Source: Tritrichomonas foetus (lineage: Eukaryota > Parabasalia > Tritrichomonadida > Tritrichomonadidae). From it: a stretch of DNA of 64,000 nt. Positions within the stretch are counted from its first letter, which is position 1. Every line of letters starts with the position of its first letter. Made by a program: the position numbers and the translations under genes. The stretch is from assembly GCA_001839685.1 (NCBI GenBank), contig MLAK01001315.1, positions 27,769 through 91,768 of the forward strand, given 5' to 3'. Below are positions 9,334 through 18,500 of the stretch, piece by piece. A model generated the notes under the pieces. It had not been told where the DNA came from and made no database searches. It worked only from the letters and a program-made list of their open reading frames with translations.

Positions 9334-10203
9334 TCATCGAAATGATGTTTTTGGTCGAGATCCAAAAACAATGAGTTCATTTTCATTTTGAATCATATTA
9401 CCTGGTTTTCTACGAATATCAATTGATGAGTCATTTCTATCACACCAAATTTCTGTTTTAGGTCTATTTTTACTTTTCATTTCCGTTTTTGTCTTCATTT
9501 CTGTTTTAGGCCTTTGACGAGCAGAATTCAAATTTCTTTGTCTGACTTCATTTGATACATGGAAAGGGTTTCTTTGAGTGCTTCCTCTGCATTTCCGAAC
9601 AACTCTTTCAGTTTGAGGAATGAAGGAATCATCAAATTTAACTGTGCGTGTGCTGGCTCTGCTTGTCATCGAACAGAATTCATCATCCCTTGGTGAATTT
9701 GGTCTGCGTGATCGTTCAGGTCTGTTTGATTTTGGTGTTCGAACTGAATTGACTCGAGAAGAATTTCCAGAATTTAATCGAGTTGAATTCATTGAATTCA
9801 CGCGAGATGTATTATTAATATTCGAAAAATGCTCTGAGGTGGAAAATCCTGTTAATGTTTCTGGCGTTAATTCTATTGGAGGAACATAAACACTTGTTGC
9901 TGCTTGAATTGATCGAGCCGAATTCAAATCATTTTTAACAAATCCGAATTCATTTATCATTGATTCGATTCCTTCTTCTTCCTCTGGCATATTTTCTTTT
10001 TTCGCTCGTTGAGTTTTTCGCTTTGGAGGAACGTATTTTTTGGAATAATCGATTGGCAAAGTTTTATTAATTTTGTCTTTTGAATCTGGATCTGAAAATT
10101 GGAGCCATCTTCCATGTGATCGAACTGATATTTGTGAGCTCTTCCATCCGCCACATGGAAGCTTTCTTAAATCATATTCTGGCTCTTTTGTATAATCGAT
10201 CAT
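9334..10203 (-). CDS. hypothetical protein, 289 aa
   Basis: Not recognised. The N-terminal 65 residues are the least repetitive part (DLRKLPCGGWKSSQ and HGRWLQFSDP segments) and may be a short conserved motif. The rest is Ser/Arg/Asn-rich and probably disordered, with near-repeats of NSxRxNSxxSxR at about 130-165 and a Lys/Thr-rich KTEMKTKTEMKSK block near 235-250. No signal peptide or membrane segment. ATG at 10203. The gene is transcribed divergently from the DM10 gene at 10297 with only 93 bases between starts, so the two may share a bidirectional promoter. A cytoskeletal role is possible but unsupported. Confidence 0.65.
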   Translation of the reverse strand: MIDYTKEPEYDLRKLPCGGWKSSQISVRSHGRWLQFSDPDSKDKINKTLPIDYSKKYVPPKRKTQRAKKENMPEEEEGIESMINEFGFVKNDLNSARSIQAATSVYVPPIELTPETLTGFSTSEHFSNINNTSRVNSMNSTRLNSGNSSRVNSVRTPKSNRPERSRRPNSPRDDEFCSMTSRASTRTVKFDDSFIPQTERVVRKCRGSTQRNPFHVSNEVRQRNLNSARQRPKTEMKTKTEMKSKNRPKTEIWCDRNDSSIDIRRKPGNMIQNENELIVFGSRPKTSFR

Positions 10204-10296
10204 TTATTATTCAACGTATTTTTCGTACGTTAAAATAAATAACTTTTCTGAGTAACACTTCATTTTAGGAATTCTTGTCAGTAGACATCGAGACAA

Positions 10297-10878
10297 ATGG
10301 CTGATGATGAAGATGTAAATGTATTGAATTTCACATGCAAGCTCATTTCCAATTTTTCCGGTGATAAAGTTCGCGAATTCGTTCTTTCGTATTATCTCTG
10401 CGATCAAACCATGTCAATGTTCGAAATGGCTGTTCCAAATTCTGGATTTAGGCCAGGTAAGTTCCTTCAAAGACAGCGCGTTAAGAATCCAAAAACAAAA
10501 GACTTCTTTGCACCCAGCGCATTTTATGTTGGTGCACAAATTAAAGTTTCAGGTCGAATTTTCGAACTCCTCAAAGCTTCACCTCACACTCTTTGTTTGA
10601 TGGAAGCAAATTCAGACGAATTTCCGGAAGCTAGCGTTCAAAATGTTGTTCAAACATTGAAGAACGTTTGCATGCAGACAACCCAGGACATACGAACATT
10701 ATTTGAAGTGAGAGACACAACTGGCTCTGGATTTGTGACAATCCAAGATGCACAGGAGTTATTTGATGCATTTGTTCCAAAGATCACCAAGCATGGCGTT
10801 ATTACTTTAATAAGAGCTTTCGAACGTTATGGAGGTCGATTTGAATATCCACTTTTATTGCAATACATGAGAGTTTAA
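10297..10878 (+). CDS. DM10-domain plus EF-hand protein (EFHC1/RIB72-like, flagellar doublet inner protein)
   Basis: Residues about 10-108 match a DM10 (DUF1126) domain: VREFVLSYYLCDQTMSMFE, GKFLQRQRVKNP, FYVGAQIKVSGRIFELLKA and TLCLMEAN follow the family consensus in order. Residues about 125-190 resemble an EF-hand pair (LFEVRDTTGSGFVTIQDAQELF, then a degenerate second hand). EFHC1/2 and RIB72 carry three DM10 domains and a C-terminal EF-hand and sit inside axonemal doublet microtubules. This 193-residue protein equals only the last DM10 plus EF-hand. It is probably a flagellar microtubule inner protein. ATG at 10297. Confidence 0.85.
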   Translation: MADDEDVNVLNFTCKLISNFSGDKVREFVLSYYLCDQTMSMFEMAVPNSGFRPGKFLQRQRVKNPKTKDFFAPSAFYVGAQIKVSGRIFELLKASPHTLCLMEANSDEFPEASVQNVVQTLKNVCMQTTQDIRTLFEVRDTTGSGFVTIQDAQELFDAFVPKITKHGVITLIRAFERYGGRFEYPLLLQYMRV

Positions 10879-11435
10879 ATTTTATTCATAAAAAAACGAT
10901 TTTATTGGGAAAAAAATATTTTGTTCTTTCTTTCATTCGTTTGCCTTGTTTTGTTTTGTCTTGTCTTGTCTTGTTTTGCCTTGTCTTGTTTTGTTTTGTC
11001 TTGATATGTTTGAAAATCTTCTAAATCTGATATTTAATTTCTGTTGATTAAAATAGGTTGATCATAAAAATAATCAACTAAATTTCGAAATTTCTTTTTG
11101 GAATCAATAGAGATGATCATAACAGCTTTGATAATGTGATGATTGGATTGCAATCACTCTCCTTTTTTCTGTAATTTTGATTGATATCATTCTTCAATCT
11201 CTATTGCCATATCTGTTTTATATCATGCATCTAGAATAATTGCCTTTGTCTTCGCAAGAGCATTTCCAAATAGAATCAAATGATTTAATTAATAATGAAA
11301 GACAAACATAAAGATGAAGAAAATTTTGTTGCAGTTTTCGTGAATAAATGAGGGAAAAAAGTTAAGAAATGATTTTTGATTTATTTCTATTTTATGAAAA
11401 ACATAATCGCATATAACAAATATTGGAATATGAAT
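10879..11435. other. intergenic between convergent genes with pentanucleotide repeat
   Basis: About 557 bases. It contains the ttgtt/ttgtc microsatellite listed separately. No gene supported in the rest. Confidence 0.6.
10941..11003. repeat. imperfect (ttgtY)n pentanucleotide microsatellite
   Basis: About a dozen consecutive units of ttgtt, ttgtc or ttgcc just downstream of the DM10 gene, on the pyrimidine/G-rich + strand. Confidence 0.85.
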
Positions 11436-12437
11436 TCATCCAATCAAACGTTGGACTTCTTTAATTAATTCATCAATTGGTAAATTTGGATCAATTTCTG
11501 TTCCTTCCAGCATTTCTCGTAATTTTTCTTCATTTTCAATTCGATTTCTTTTCAATAAATCAAGTCTTTCACTTGCATCAATTTTTTTCGTAACAAGTGA
11601 ATCATTTTCTTTCTGTAATTCAATAATATCATGATTAGTTATAGTAGTTTGACTTTCCATTTCATGAATTTTCTCATTTAATTCTTTTTCTTCATTTTCA
11701 AGAGAATTAATTTTTTCTTGCATTTCATCATCTTTCTTTTTCAATTCATCAGCAGAAAGTTTTGTTTTATCTATTCGATCTTGCAACTCGGCAATTTGTC
11801 CTTTGCTATTTGATGATGCATTTTCGGTTTCTTTAATAAATTCCATAAGTTCATTCAATTTTGTTGTGAGTTCTAAAATTTCATCATTATTTGATGTGTC
11901 GGTTTCTATCAATTCATTTTCTTTTTGTGAAAGAACTTCAAGTTGTTCTAAAAGCTCAGATCTTTTAACTCTCATCTCAGTCATCTCATCAAGCAATCGT
12001 TCCGACTCCGATTTACTTTGTGCGAATTCTTGCGTTCGAGCGCGACGAAGCTCGTTAATCGTTTCCGAATATGAATCCTCAGTAGATGTGAGAGATGTTG
12101 CATTTGTAGTGATTTCTCTCTTTTTGGAGATCAATTCTAAACTGATGCTATCGTACTGCTGCTTGATCCTTTCCAGGAGTGGTCGGCATGTTTGAAATTC
12201 GCTAATTAGTTTATCAAAGGCGCGTTGGTAAGCAAACATCTTATCAGAATCGCTATGTGCTTTAGAAAGTTCCTCGTTGAGAAAATTGTCGACATCGTGG
12301 ATGTTATCAAAAGCGTTTCTTGGATTTGTTCGACTATCGTAAGAACGAGGTGGCGAGATGTGGCTACTCAGTCTTGGTCTTGCTGAATATGCCTTTGGCT
12401 CAAGCGGCTCTATTGGAGCAATCTGGATTCTTTTCAT
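11436..12437 (-). CDS. coiled-coil protein with TSNAXIP1-type N-terminal domain, 333 aa
   Basis: Residues about 45-100 (VDNFLNEELSK...AYQRAFDKLISEFQTCRPLLERIKQQYD) resemble the N-terminal domain of translin-associated factor X-interacting protein 1, whose hallmark is an FLxEEL...YR.AF..LI.EF.TY+PLL..IK.EYE pattern. The first 40 residues are Pro/Arg/Ser-rich. From about 85 to 310 the protein is an uninterrupted Glu/Lys/Leu coiled coil. Proteins with this domain are often cilium-associated, which fits a flagellate, but the role is inferred. ATG at 12437. It is divergent from the Tubby-like gene. Confidence 0.75.
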   Translation of the reverse strand: MKRIQIAPIEPLEPKAYSARPRLSSHISPPRSYDSRTNPRNAFDNIHDVDNFLNEELSKAHSDSDKMFAYQRAFDKLISEFQTCRPLLERIKQQYDSISLELISKKREITTNATSLTSTEDSYSETINELRRARTQEFAQSKSESERLLDEMTEMRVKRSELLEQLEVLSQKENELIETDTSNNDEILELTTKLNELMEFIKETENASSNSKGQIAELQDRIDKTKLSADELKKKDDEMQEKINSLENEEKELNEKIHEMESQTTITNHDIIELQKENDSLVTKKIDASERLDLLKRNRIENEEKLREMLEGTEIDPNLPIDELIKEVQRLIG

Positions 12438-12748
12438 TAATCCAGAATTTTAACGAGAATATATATGATATACATTCACTTTTTCAATAATTATATGATC
12501 TTTATAACAGAATTAATGACCATTTAAATGGTGAAAAAGCTGTCTTGAGATATATCGTTTTATATATTCTGTGAGTATCTGGTCTGATCGCTTGATTTTT
12601 TTTATTTCAATGATCACATGAGATATCAATTCAATAATGATGATCAAAATTCTGATAAATTGAATCGCCTTTTTTAGAAATTTATTGAATGAAATATTTA
12701 ATAGTTTCATAATTCAATTTTTTTTGCATCAAACTAGATAGCTCAACA
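12438..12748. promoter_or_regulatory. divergent intergenic region (probable bidirectional promoter area)
   Basis: About 310 bases between the starts of two divergent genes. It must hold both promoters, but no specific element could be assigned. Confidence 0.35.
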
Positions 12749-13939
12749 ATGAAACGCAAAACTGGAGCAAATCTCTTTACAATCGAATTTTCGAGTTCAT
12801 CTGATTACGATAGTTATAAAGAGGAGGAGGAGGAAGAAAAAAAGCCGCCACCACCTCCCCCTGTCAAAAAGCATCGCCAAATCACGCCAACAAGGGTAAC
12901 CAAAAGACAAGTCACTCTAACGCCAGCCGTGGCAGGTCTAATCGAACTTTCAGAATCATCTTCAAATTCCGAATCAACTTCTAATTTCGACGACGTAGAT
13001 TTCAATCCAACGAGAACAACTGCCAGCCCACACCAACCGACCAGCAAGGATATTTTCACAATTGGAGACAGTGAATCAAGTTCACTCATTAACCAAAGCG
13101 CTGAAAATTCACCCAAAAAATCTGATGTCGATCCAAATCACAAAAACACGAAAAACAAGCACGAATCATCGCCTAAACAAAATTTCAAACATGAAGCGAT
13201 TTCAAATGAAGACATCAATCCAGAAAATGAGAAAACCAAAAATGACAAAAATGTGAACGGTTTGAATGAAGGTCAAATTAATTTGACCAATAAGCCAAAA
13301 ATAGATTATTCTGTTATCCAAAAACCAAAAGCGCTTCCAATTCCAATTAGAACGGATACTTGGCCAACATATTTAATCACGCGTGAGTCGAAAATGCATT
13401 TAAATGGAAAACGGATTTTCTTTTCATTTTTCGATGGCAATAAACAAATCTATGCTGCAAAGTGTAAGTCCAAAAATGCTGAATCGGTTTTCATTATGAA
13501 GGGAAAGCAAGTTCACCTTGGCGAAACCGCTGATGCAATAATCCTTGTTGGCAATGAAGGAAGTGATTTCTCCCTCAGAAAAAGCTCCAATTCAGGTGAT
13601 GAGATCATCACTGTTCGAATCGTCCCTCCAAAAACGCCGGCCGATACTGCCAGGAAAATGGCAGTTACATTCTTTATGCCAAAGGATGGAACACCTGCCA
13701 GAATCACGAGTAAAAATCCGGGTTTGAACCCAGATGGAAAAGTCGAGCATGATTTTGAGGGGCATTTCGCAGTTTCTTCTATGAAAAATGCTGTTTTGGT
13801 CGCAAAGGCAAACGGACCAAATCTTGTGTTGATTAGGAAAACTGGACCAGATGCGATCGAAATTGATGTGAGATTCGAACATGAAGATCTTTGGATTTTC
13901 GCAATTGGAATTGCATCGTTCTTGTCGCGCGTGAAATAA
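12749..13939 (+). CDS. Tubby C-terminal-domain-like protein
   Basis: Residues about 205-396 resemble the Tubby C-terminal barrel and its central helix. The signs are a strand pattern with MHLNGKRIFFSFFDG, then RKMAVTFFMPKDG, SKNPGLNPDGKVEHDFEGHFAVSSMKN (family pattern FxGRVxxASVKNF), LVLIRKTGPDAIEIDV (VMQFGRV...FTMDY) and a final hydrophobic helix LWIFAIGIASFLSR (family: LQAFAIALSSF). Tubby-family domains bind membrane phosphoinositides and can direct cargo to cilia or nucleus. The N-terminal 200 residues are disordered and low-complexity, including a run of acidic residues followed by six prolines. Divergence is high, so ligand binding is uncertain. ATG at 12749. Confidence 0.75.
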   Translation: MKRKTGANLFTIEFSSSSDYDSYKEEEEEEKKPPPPPPVKKHRQITPTRVTKRQVTLTPAVAGLIELSESSSNSESTSNFDDVDFNPTRTTASPHQPTSKDIFTIGDSESSSLINQSAENSPKKSDVDPNHKNTKNKHESSPKQNFKHEAISNEDINPENEKTKNDKNVNGLNEGQINLTNKPKIDYSVIQKPKALPIPIRTDTWPTYLITRESKMHLNGKRIFFSFFDGNKQIYAAKCKSKNAESVFIMKGKQVHLGETADAIILVGNEGSDFSLRKSSNSGDEIITVRIVPPKTPADTARKMAVTFFMPKDGTPARITSKNPGLNPDGKVEHDFEGHFAVSSMKNAVLVAKANGPNLVLIRKTGPDAIEIDVRFEHEDLWIFAIGIASFLSRVK

Positions 13940-13990
13940 AAAAATTGTTTGTAAGAAGAAAAAGATAAGTTTATAGTAAAAATAATATTG

Positions 13991-14030
13991 TTTGTTTTAC
14001 TTTATTGTTGTTTGTTTTACTTTATTGTTG
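13991..14030. repeat. perfect 20-bp tandem duplication
   Basis: The 20-base unit tttgttttactttattgttg occurs twice back to back, in the spacer between the Tubby-like gene and the convergent coiled-coil gene. The rest of 13940-14267 shows no other feature. Confidence 0.9.
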
Positions 14031-14267
14031 TGATTGCTTCATTGTAGTTCTTTTCTTTAACAGAATATCAGTCATTTGAATTATATCCAATCTGGAAAAA
14101 GAAACATGAAAGAGTCCTGGATATACAAGTAATAATTCTAATGACCCAAAATCGAAAATGAATTAGAAATAAATAAATTAAAATAGCATTCACTAAATAG
14201 AAACAATTATTTAATACATACAAAAATATATCAAGGTTAATAAAAAGAAAAATAACGAGAAATACAA

Positions 14268-16937
14268 TCATTTCTTCGTTGGAGTCTTTCTTGGGGAATT
14301 CCTCGACATTCGAATGATTGCTGAGTGTTGATTTTTCACTAGAGAAGACAGTGCATTCAATGAATCATTTCTCTCTTCAAACACTTTTCGAGCAGAGACA
14401 GCCAATTCAAGAATATTTTTCAACCTTTCGCTTACAGGCAACATGGTATTCATTGAAATGTAGGCAGTGTCATGGTCAACTGGAAAATCAACAAGTTCAT
14501 CTGTAATTCGGGTCAGTAAAACTTTATGTTCTGGTGTCAAGAGTTCAGTGTCAACATTTGGTCGAATATTTGCGATTCGGGAAGAAACTAAATTGCAAGA
14601 AATTGGTTTAATGAAGTCGAATGAAAACATTGGTAAAGAAAATGCATCAAAGAGTGGTTTCGATTTCTGTAAAATATTAATGACCGTCAAATTGGCGGTT
14701 GGACGCGCCTGGATGATGTTTGTAAGGTAGGAATGGAAATCTTTAGTGATTGCAGTTATATTTGTGACGAACAGATTTTTAACACGCAAAACTTCGTGTT
14801 CTTCATTATATTTTTCTCGAAATTGTTCTAAAACTGGTTGCCGACTTTCGAAAGCAGATATTGAAGACTGTTGTTTCATGACAATTGATTTTAGTTCGCG
14901 TATGGTTTTGTCTTTAGATTGAATGTCTCGGTAGCACTTTTCTAATTCAGCCTTTGGGCATGACGTGCTTTCAATCAACTGGATATTATTTTGGTTTTCA
15001 GATAGCTGTTTGGAAAGTTGTTTGTTTTGCTTGGTGAGTGTTTTGATTCGTGTTTGAGATTCATTAAACTTATTAACAATTTTTAGATGAGTTTGTTGAA
15101 AAGAACCATACTCGTCAGAGATTTGGGATAATGCAGCTTTAGATTGTTTTAATTTAGAATGAAGATCATTTATTTTTATAGTTTGTGCCTTTTGAATTTC
15201 ATTTAAGTCTTCTATCTTGAGTGTTAAGTCGCGATTTGATAATTCTGATTCTCTTAATTGATTTTGATATTTCTTTGCTTTTTTATGTAAGAATTTTAAG
15301 TCATTGATGTTTTGCTCAGAAACTTTTTGCAACTCCTCAAGTTCTTCATCTCTTTGGCTTTTATGTGCATATTTCGTTGCGTTTTTAAGTGAATGGTTTT
15401 CATTAGTTAACTCAGTGATTTGATCACTAAAATCATCTTCAAGTTCCTTTATTTTCATTTCTTTCTGCTTTATTTGATTCTGTAAATTATTAGTAAGCTG
15501 CTTCAAACTTTTATTTTCATTGATTAGTTTCTGCTTTGAATCTTCATAAGTTTCATTTAATTCATCATATCGCTTGGCATACTTTGCTATTTCTGTTTGA
15601 AGTTGACTAATCATTTTATTTGACTTTAATTCACTTTCTTCAAGTTCATTTATTCGAAGTGATAAATTTTTGGTTTCAAAATCTTTATCACTTAAAACTT
15701 GAGTTATTTCTTCAAGTTTTGTATCATTACATCGCTTTTGTAAATCTTGAATTTGTTGTTGTAATTTAGAAACGACCGATTTATGAGATTTGCTGAATTC
15801 TTGTGATTGTTTCTGTACAATCTTTTCCATTTCTGCACAATGCTCTTGCAGAATTTGCTTTTCGGATTTTAGCTGTGAAACTGAATTTTGTAATTTTGGT
15901 ATAACCGCCAAATGTTCTTGTAAAACATTCAAAAGTTGATCGAAATCATCATTTTGGGAATCGACTTCAAGCGCGACATGGAGCTTCTTAATAAACGTAT
16001 CAACCTCTTGGAACTTGGCAAATGAGTAGTCCAAAAGGTCAACCAAAGTAATATTTCCATTACTCAAATTGCTATTCAGATTTCGACTGTTGAAAATATT
16101 TTGATCCATTCGACCAAAATCCTTCTCGATTAGTGATTGAAATTGCGAATAATCAACGAAAATCGCATCAGCCAAAAGCTTTAATTCGGATTTAACAAAA
16201 GACTCATCATCGACCATTTTCAAAGTTGACGATTCGTTTCCGATTGACGAATTAAAGTTTTTTGTGAAGCTTGCCAGCATTTTGTGTTCGGATTTTATTT
16301 GGTTTTGGAGTTTTTTGATTGTTTCTTGAGATTCTTCATATTGTTGGGCCATTTTCTCTAACTGGTTGATTAGCTTCTGATTCTGATTGTTACTTTCTTC
16401 AAGGATCGACCGAGACTCCTCCAAGTCTGCTGGTTTTAGAGATCTGGATTGGCGGGAAATTGATGCAACAACTAACGATCGAAGTGCTGTGAAAAATGGG
16501 GAAATCTTATCTTCAATTTTTAAATGAGTATCGTTGGTGAGGTGGTTTAACGTTTCTAATGCTTCTTGAGATTCGTCACCAATTAGGTGAAAGTTTAAAC
16601 TGCTGGTGAATGCATTAAACGTATTGATTTCGTTTTCTAGGTTTTCAATTATGATTTTATCTGGATTTTCTGGTGATTCCTCCAAATAATTAGTTTGATG
16701 CTGGAATTGATTGTAAACATCTCTATTTTGGTCTGAATGTGCTAAAGCATCGTTATTTTCATATTGTGAAGGAGTATTTCGATCGTTTTGGCGTTTATTT
16801 TTTCGGATGTGAATTTTTAATGAATTTACTTCGTCTGCTAAACTTCGCTTCTCTTTCTGAGATTTGTCAAGCTTTCGTTGGAGTTCTTGTACTTTCTGTT
16901 CCAATTTTTCGATGTTTTGATCATACAAAGACTCCAT
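14268..16937 (-). CDS. large coiled-coil protein, 889 aa
   Basis: The first in-frame ATG is at 16937; a TTG sits one codon upstream. Residues 5-55 and about 175-700 are predicted coiled coil, rich in Gln, Lys, Leu and Ser, with many LKxxL-type heptads. Residues about 90-175 and 700-880 are less regular. The C-terminal part has hydrophobic segments such as LTVINILQKSKPLFDAFSLP and may be globular. It ends in a basic tail (PRKTPTKK). No motor, membrane or kinase motif. Likely a structural component of the trichomonad cytoskeleton (costa, basal body or similar), but the family is not recognised and the role is inference. Confidence 0.8.
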   Translation of the reverse strand: MESLYDQNIEKLEQKVQELQRKLDKSQKEKRSLADEVNSLKIHIRKNKRQNDRNTPSQYENNDALAHSDQNRDVYNQFQHQTNYLEESPENPDKIIIENLENEINTFNAFTSSLNFHLIGDESQEALETLNHLTNDTHLKIEDKISPFFTALRSLVVASISRQSRSLKPADLEESRSILEESNNQNQKLINQLEKMAQQYEESQETIKKLQNQIKSEHKMLASFTKNFNSSIGNESSTLKMVDDESFVKSELKLLADAIFVDYSQFQSLIEKDFGRMDQNIFNSRNLNSNLSNGNITLVDLLDYSFAKFQEVDTFIKKLHVALEVDSQNDDFDQLLNVLQEHLAVIPKLQNSVSQLKSEKQILQEHCAEMEKIVQKQSQEFSKSHKSVVSKLQQQIQDLQKRCNDTKLEEITQVLSDKDFETKNLSLRINELEESELKSNKMISQLQTEIAKYAKRYDELNETYEDSKQKLINENKSLKQLTNNLQNQIKQKEMKIKELEDDFSDQITELTNENHSLKNATKYAHKSQRDEELEELQKVSEQNINDLKFLHKKAKKYQNQLRESELSNRDLTLKIEDLNEIQKAQTIKINDLHSKLKQSKAALSQISDEYGSFQQTHLKIVNKFNESQTRIKTLTKQNKQLSKQLSENQNNIQLIESTSCPKAELEKCYRDIQSKDKTIRELKSIVMKQQSSISAFESRQPVLEQFREKYNEEHEVLRVKNLFVTNITAITKDFHSYLTNIIQARPTANLTVINILQKSKPLFDAFSLPMFSFDFIKPISCNLVSSRIANIRPNVDTELLTPEHKVLLTRITDELVDFPVDHDTAYISMNTMLPVSERLKNILELAVSARKVFEERNDSLNALSSLVKNQHSAIIRMSRNSPRKTPTKK

Positions 16938-17638
16938 CAAAATTTTAGAAGCCGTTTAAAGACGTTATATGCATCAAAAAAAAACTATCATGTGACTATT
17001 TCTTTTTCTGCTCAGAGTAAAGAAATAATAAAGCAAATTCATCTTTCTAGCCTGGAATTAGTCCATAATTAGTCCATTCTTAATTCGGTTTTGTGTAAAG
17101 TCACTTGAATCATATATCATTGTAATACTTGGTTCGTAGAAAATTGAAGTGTCAAATCCAAGGTGATTTCCTGGAGGTTGAATGAAAGAAAATAATTTTT
17201 GTTTGTTTGTTTGTGTGTGTGATTCGAATGACAGTCAGTACGTAAACTTTATAATAATATATTTTTAAAAATTCTTTATAAAGTTTAGAATTTGATCAAT
17301 AGTGAAAATTAATTTGATTGAGAAAAATCTCAAATAAGAATTTATCTAATGTCAATCATACAATTGATTGTGAACCCTTATGTAAACATATTGTTTAAAA
17401 TTATTTCCCAAAATTTTCTCATCGAAAATCAAAATGAAATTTTTTTTCCAAAACTCAAACAAAAACCTGACTCAGAATCCTTTTTGGCCGCCATCCATGT
17501 GTAAAATTCAAGTGGTTGACTAAAAAACGCAAAAACAAACGATTGGAAAAATGAAAAAAGTTGTTTAATCAATAAAAAGATTTAGAAAAGTAATTCAAAA
17601 GAATTAACCTTTTAGTCAAAGTGTAATTCACATATCAT
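16938..17638. other. intergenic, 700 bases
   Basis: AT-rich spacer upstream of the coiled-coil gene. It has a short tttg run near 17200 and no supported gene. It must contain the promoter of the minus-strand gene. Confidence 0.6.
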
Positions 17639-18160
17639 TCAAAAAGGGAGCGATGGTGGGTAGATTTGGAGCATCTCCCAAATGAAGCTTCTTCGCACCT
17701 CCTTGTCTTCGCGGTCGTGTCCGTTTGTTGGTCTGACGATCATTGCAATTGCAAATTTGAGGCGGTCATCCTTCTTTGCTCCCTTCCTACGCGCACGCCA
17801 GAATCTCTGGATTATTGTCGCGCAATAGAGGGGATATAACTGTGAAAAGCGAGCGATGGCATTTGAAACAGTTTGTAATGGCCGTCCTTTGGTTTCAAAA
17901 GCGCCACTTTGTTGAAGAAGTGTAACAAATGCGTAAGTCGATCGGATCTGAGCGATCGTCAGCATGAAACGATCCTTTGACATCACTGATGGTGTTGCGG
18001 GATCACGGGATGCCGCATAGTAAAGATCTGAGAAAAATGGGCCCATATATTCGTCGCCGCTTGGCCACGGTGTCAGGCACTGTAGAGATGATTCGTCGAA
18101 GTTGGGAAATTGGTAAAAAAGCGATGGTGGCTTATCTTCTATCTCTTCTCCTCCACTCAT
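17639..18160 (-). CDS. IQ-motif protein, 173 aa
   Basis: The open frame extends upstream through a non-ATG codon. The first ATG is at 18160, giving MSGGEEIEDKPPSLFYQFPNF. Residues about 133-148 (CATIIQRFWRARRKGA) form an IQ motif (IQxxxRxxxxR type) that would bind calmodulin or a centrin-like light chain. Upstream, residues 75-130 are helical and may resemble the region preceding IQ motifs in axonemal IQ proteins. The gene is G+C-richer than its neighbours. No membrane segment. Function beyond probable calmodulin/centrin binding is unknown. Confidence 0.75.
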   Translation of the reverse strand: MSGGEEIEDKPPSLFYQFPNFDESSLQCLTPWPSGDEYMGPFFSDLYYAASRDPATPSVMSKDRFMLTIAQIRSTYAFVTLLQQSGAFETKGRPLQTVSNAIARFSQLYPLYCATIIQRFWRARRKGAKKDDRLKFAIAMIVRPTNGHDREDKEVRRSFIWEMLQIYPPSLPF

Positions 18161-18500
18161 GAGAAATTTAAGTTCAAATAAAAAATAATAATAGGAACTA
18201 TTTTCCAATAAAGTTATCAAAATTGAATTAAACGGTTATTCCTTAAGTTTATTTGTCGAAAGGTGAAATTATTGGATTTAAATGGCTAATTTATGAATTG
18301 GCGGAAAATTTCATATAACATTTCGAGATATCACAGTTATATGAATTGACTAGTGTTGGTTATGGTGAATATGAGAGGTAAAAAAATGATGATGTGTCAA
18401 CTTTTTCGGAGTTTATATAGGCATATATTCACAAAAAGTCAAATTAAAATGAAATTATAAATCCAAATAATCATTTTTTAATCACAAACATTATCGTAAA
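18161..18500. other. intergenic
   Basis: 340 bases upstream of the IQ gene and downstream of the broken surface-protein copy. No feature recognised. Confidence 0.5.

Noticed and set aside
11803..12195. 130-codon + strand frame in the TSNAXIP1-like gene
   Set aside because: Antisense of a coiled coil (Ser/Phe/Leu-rich), a typical shadow.
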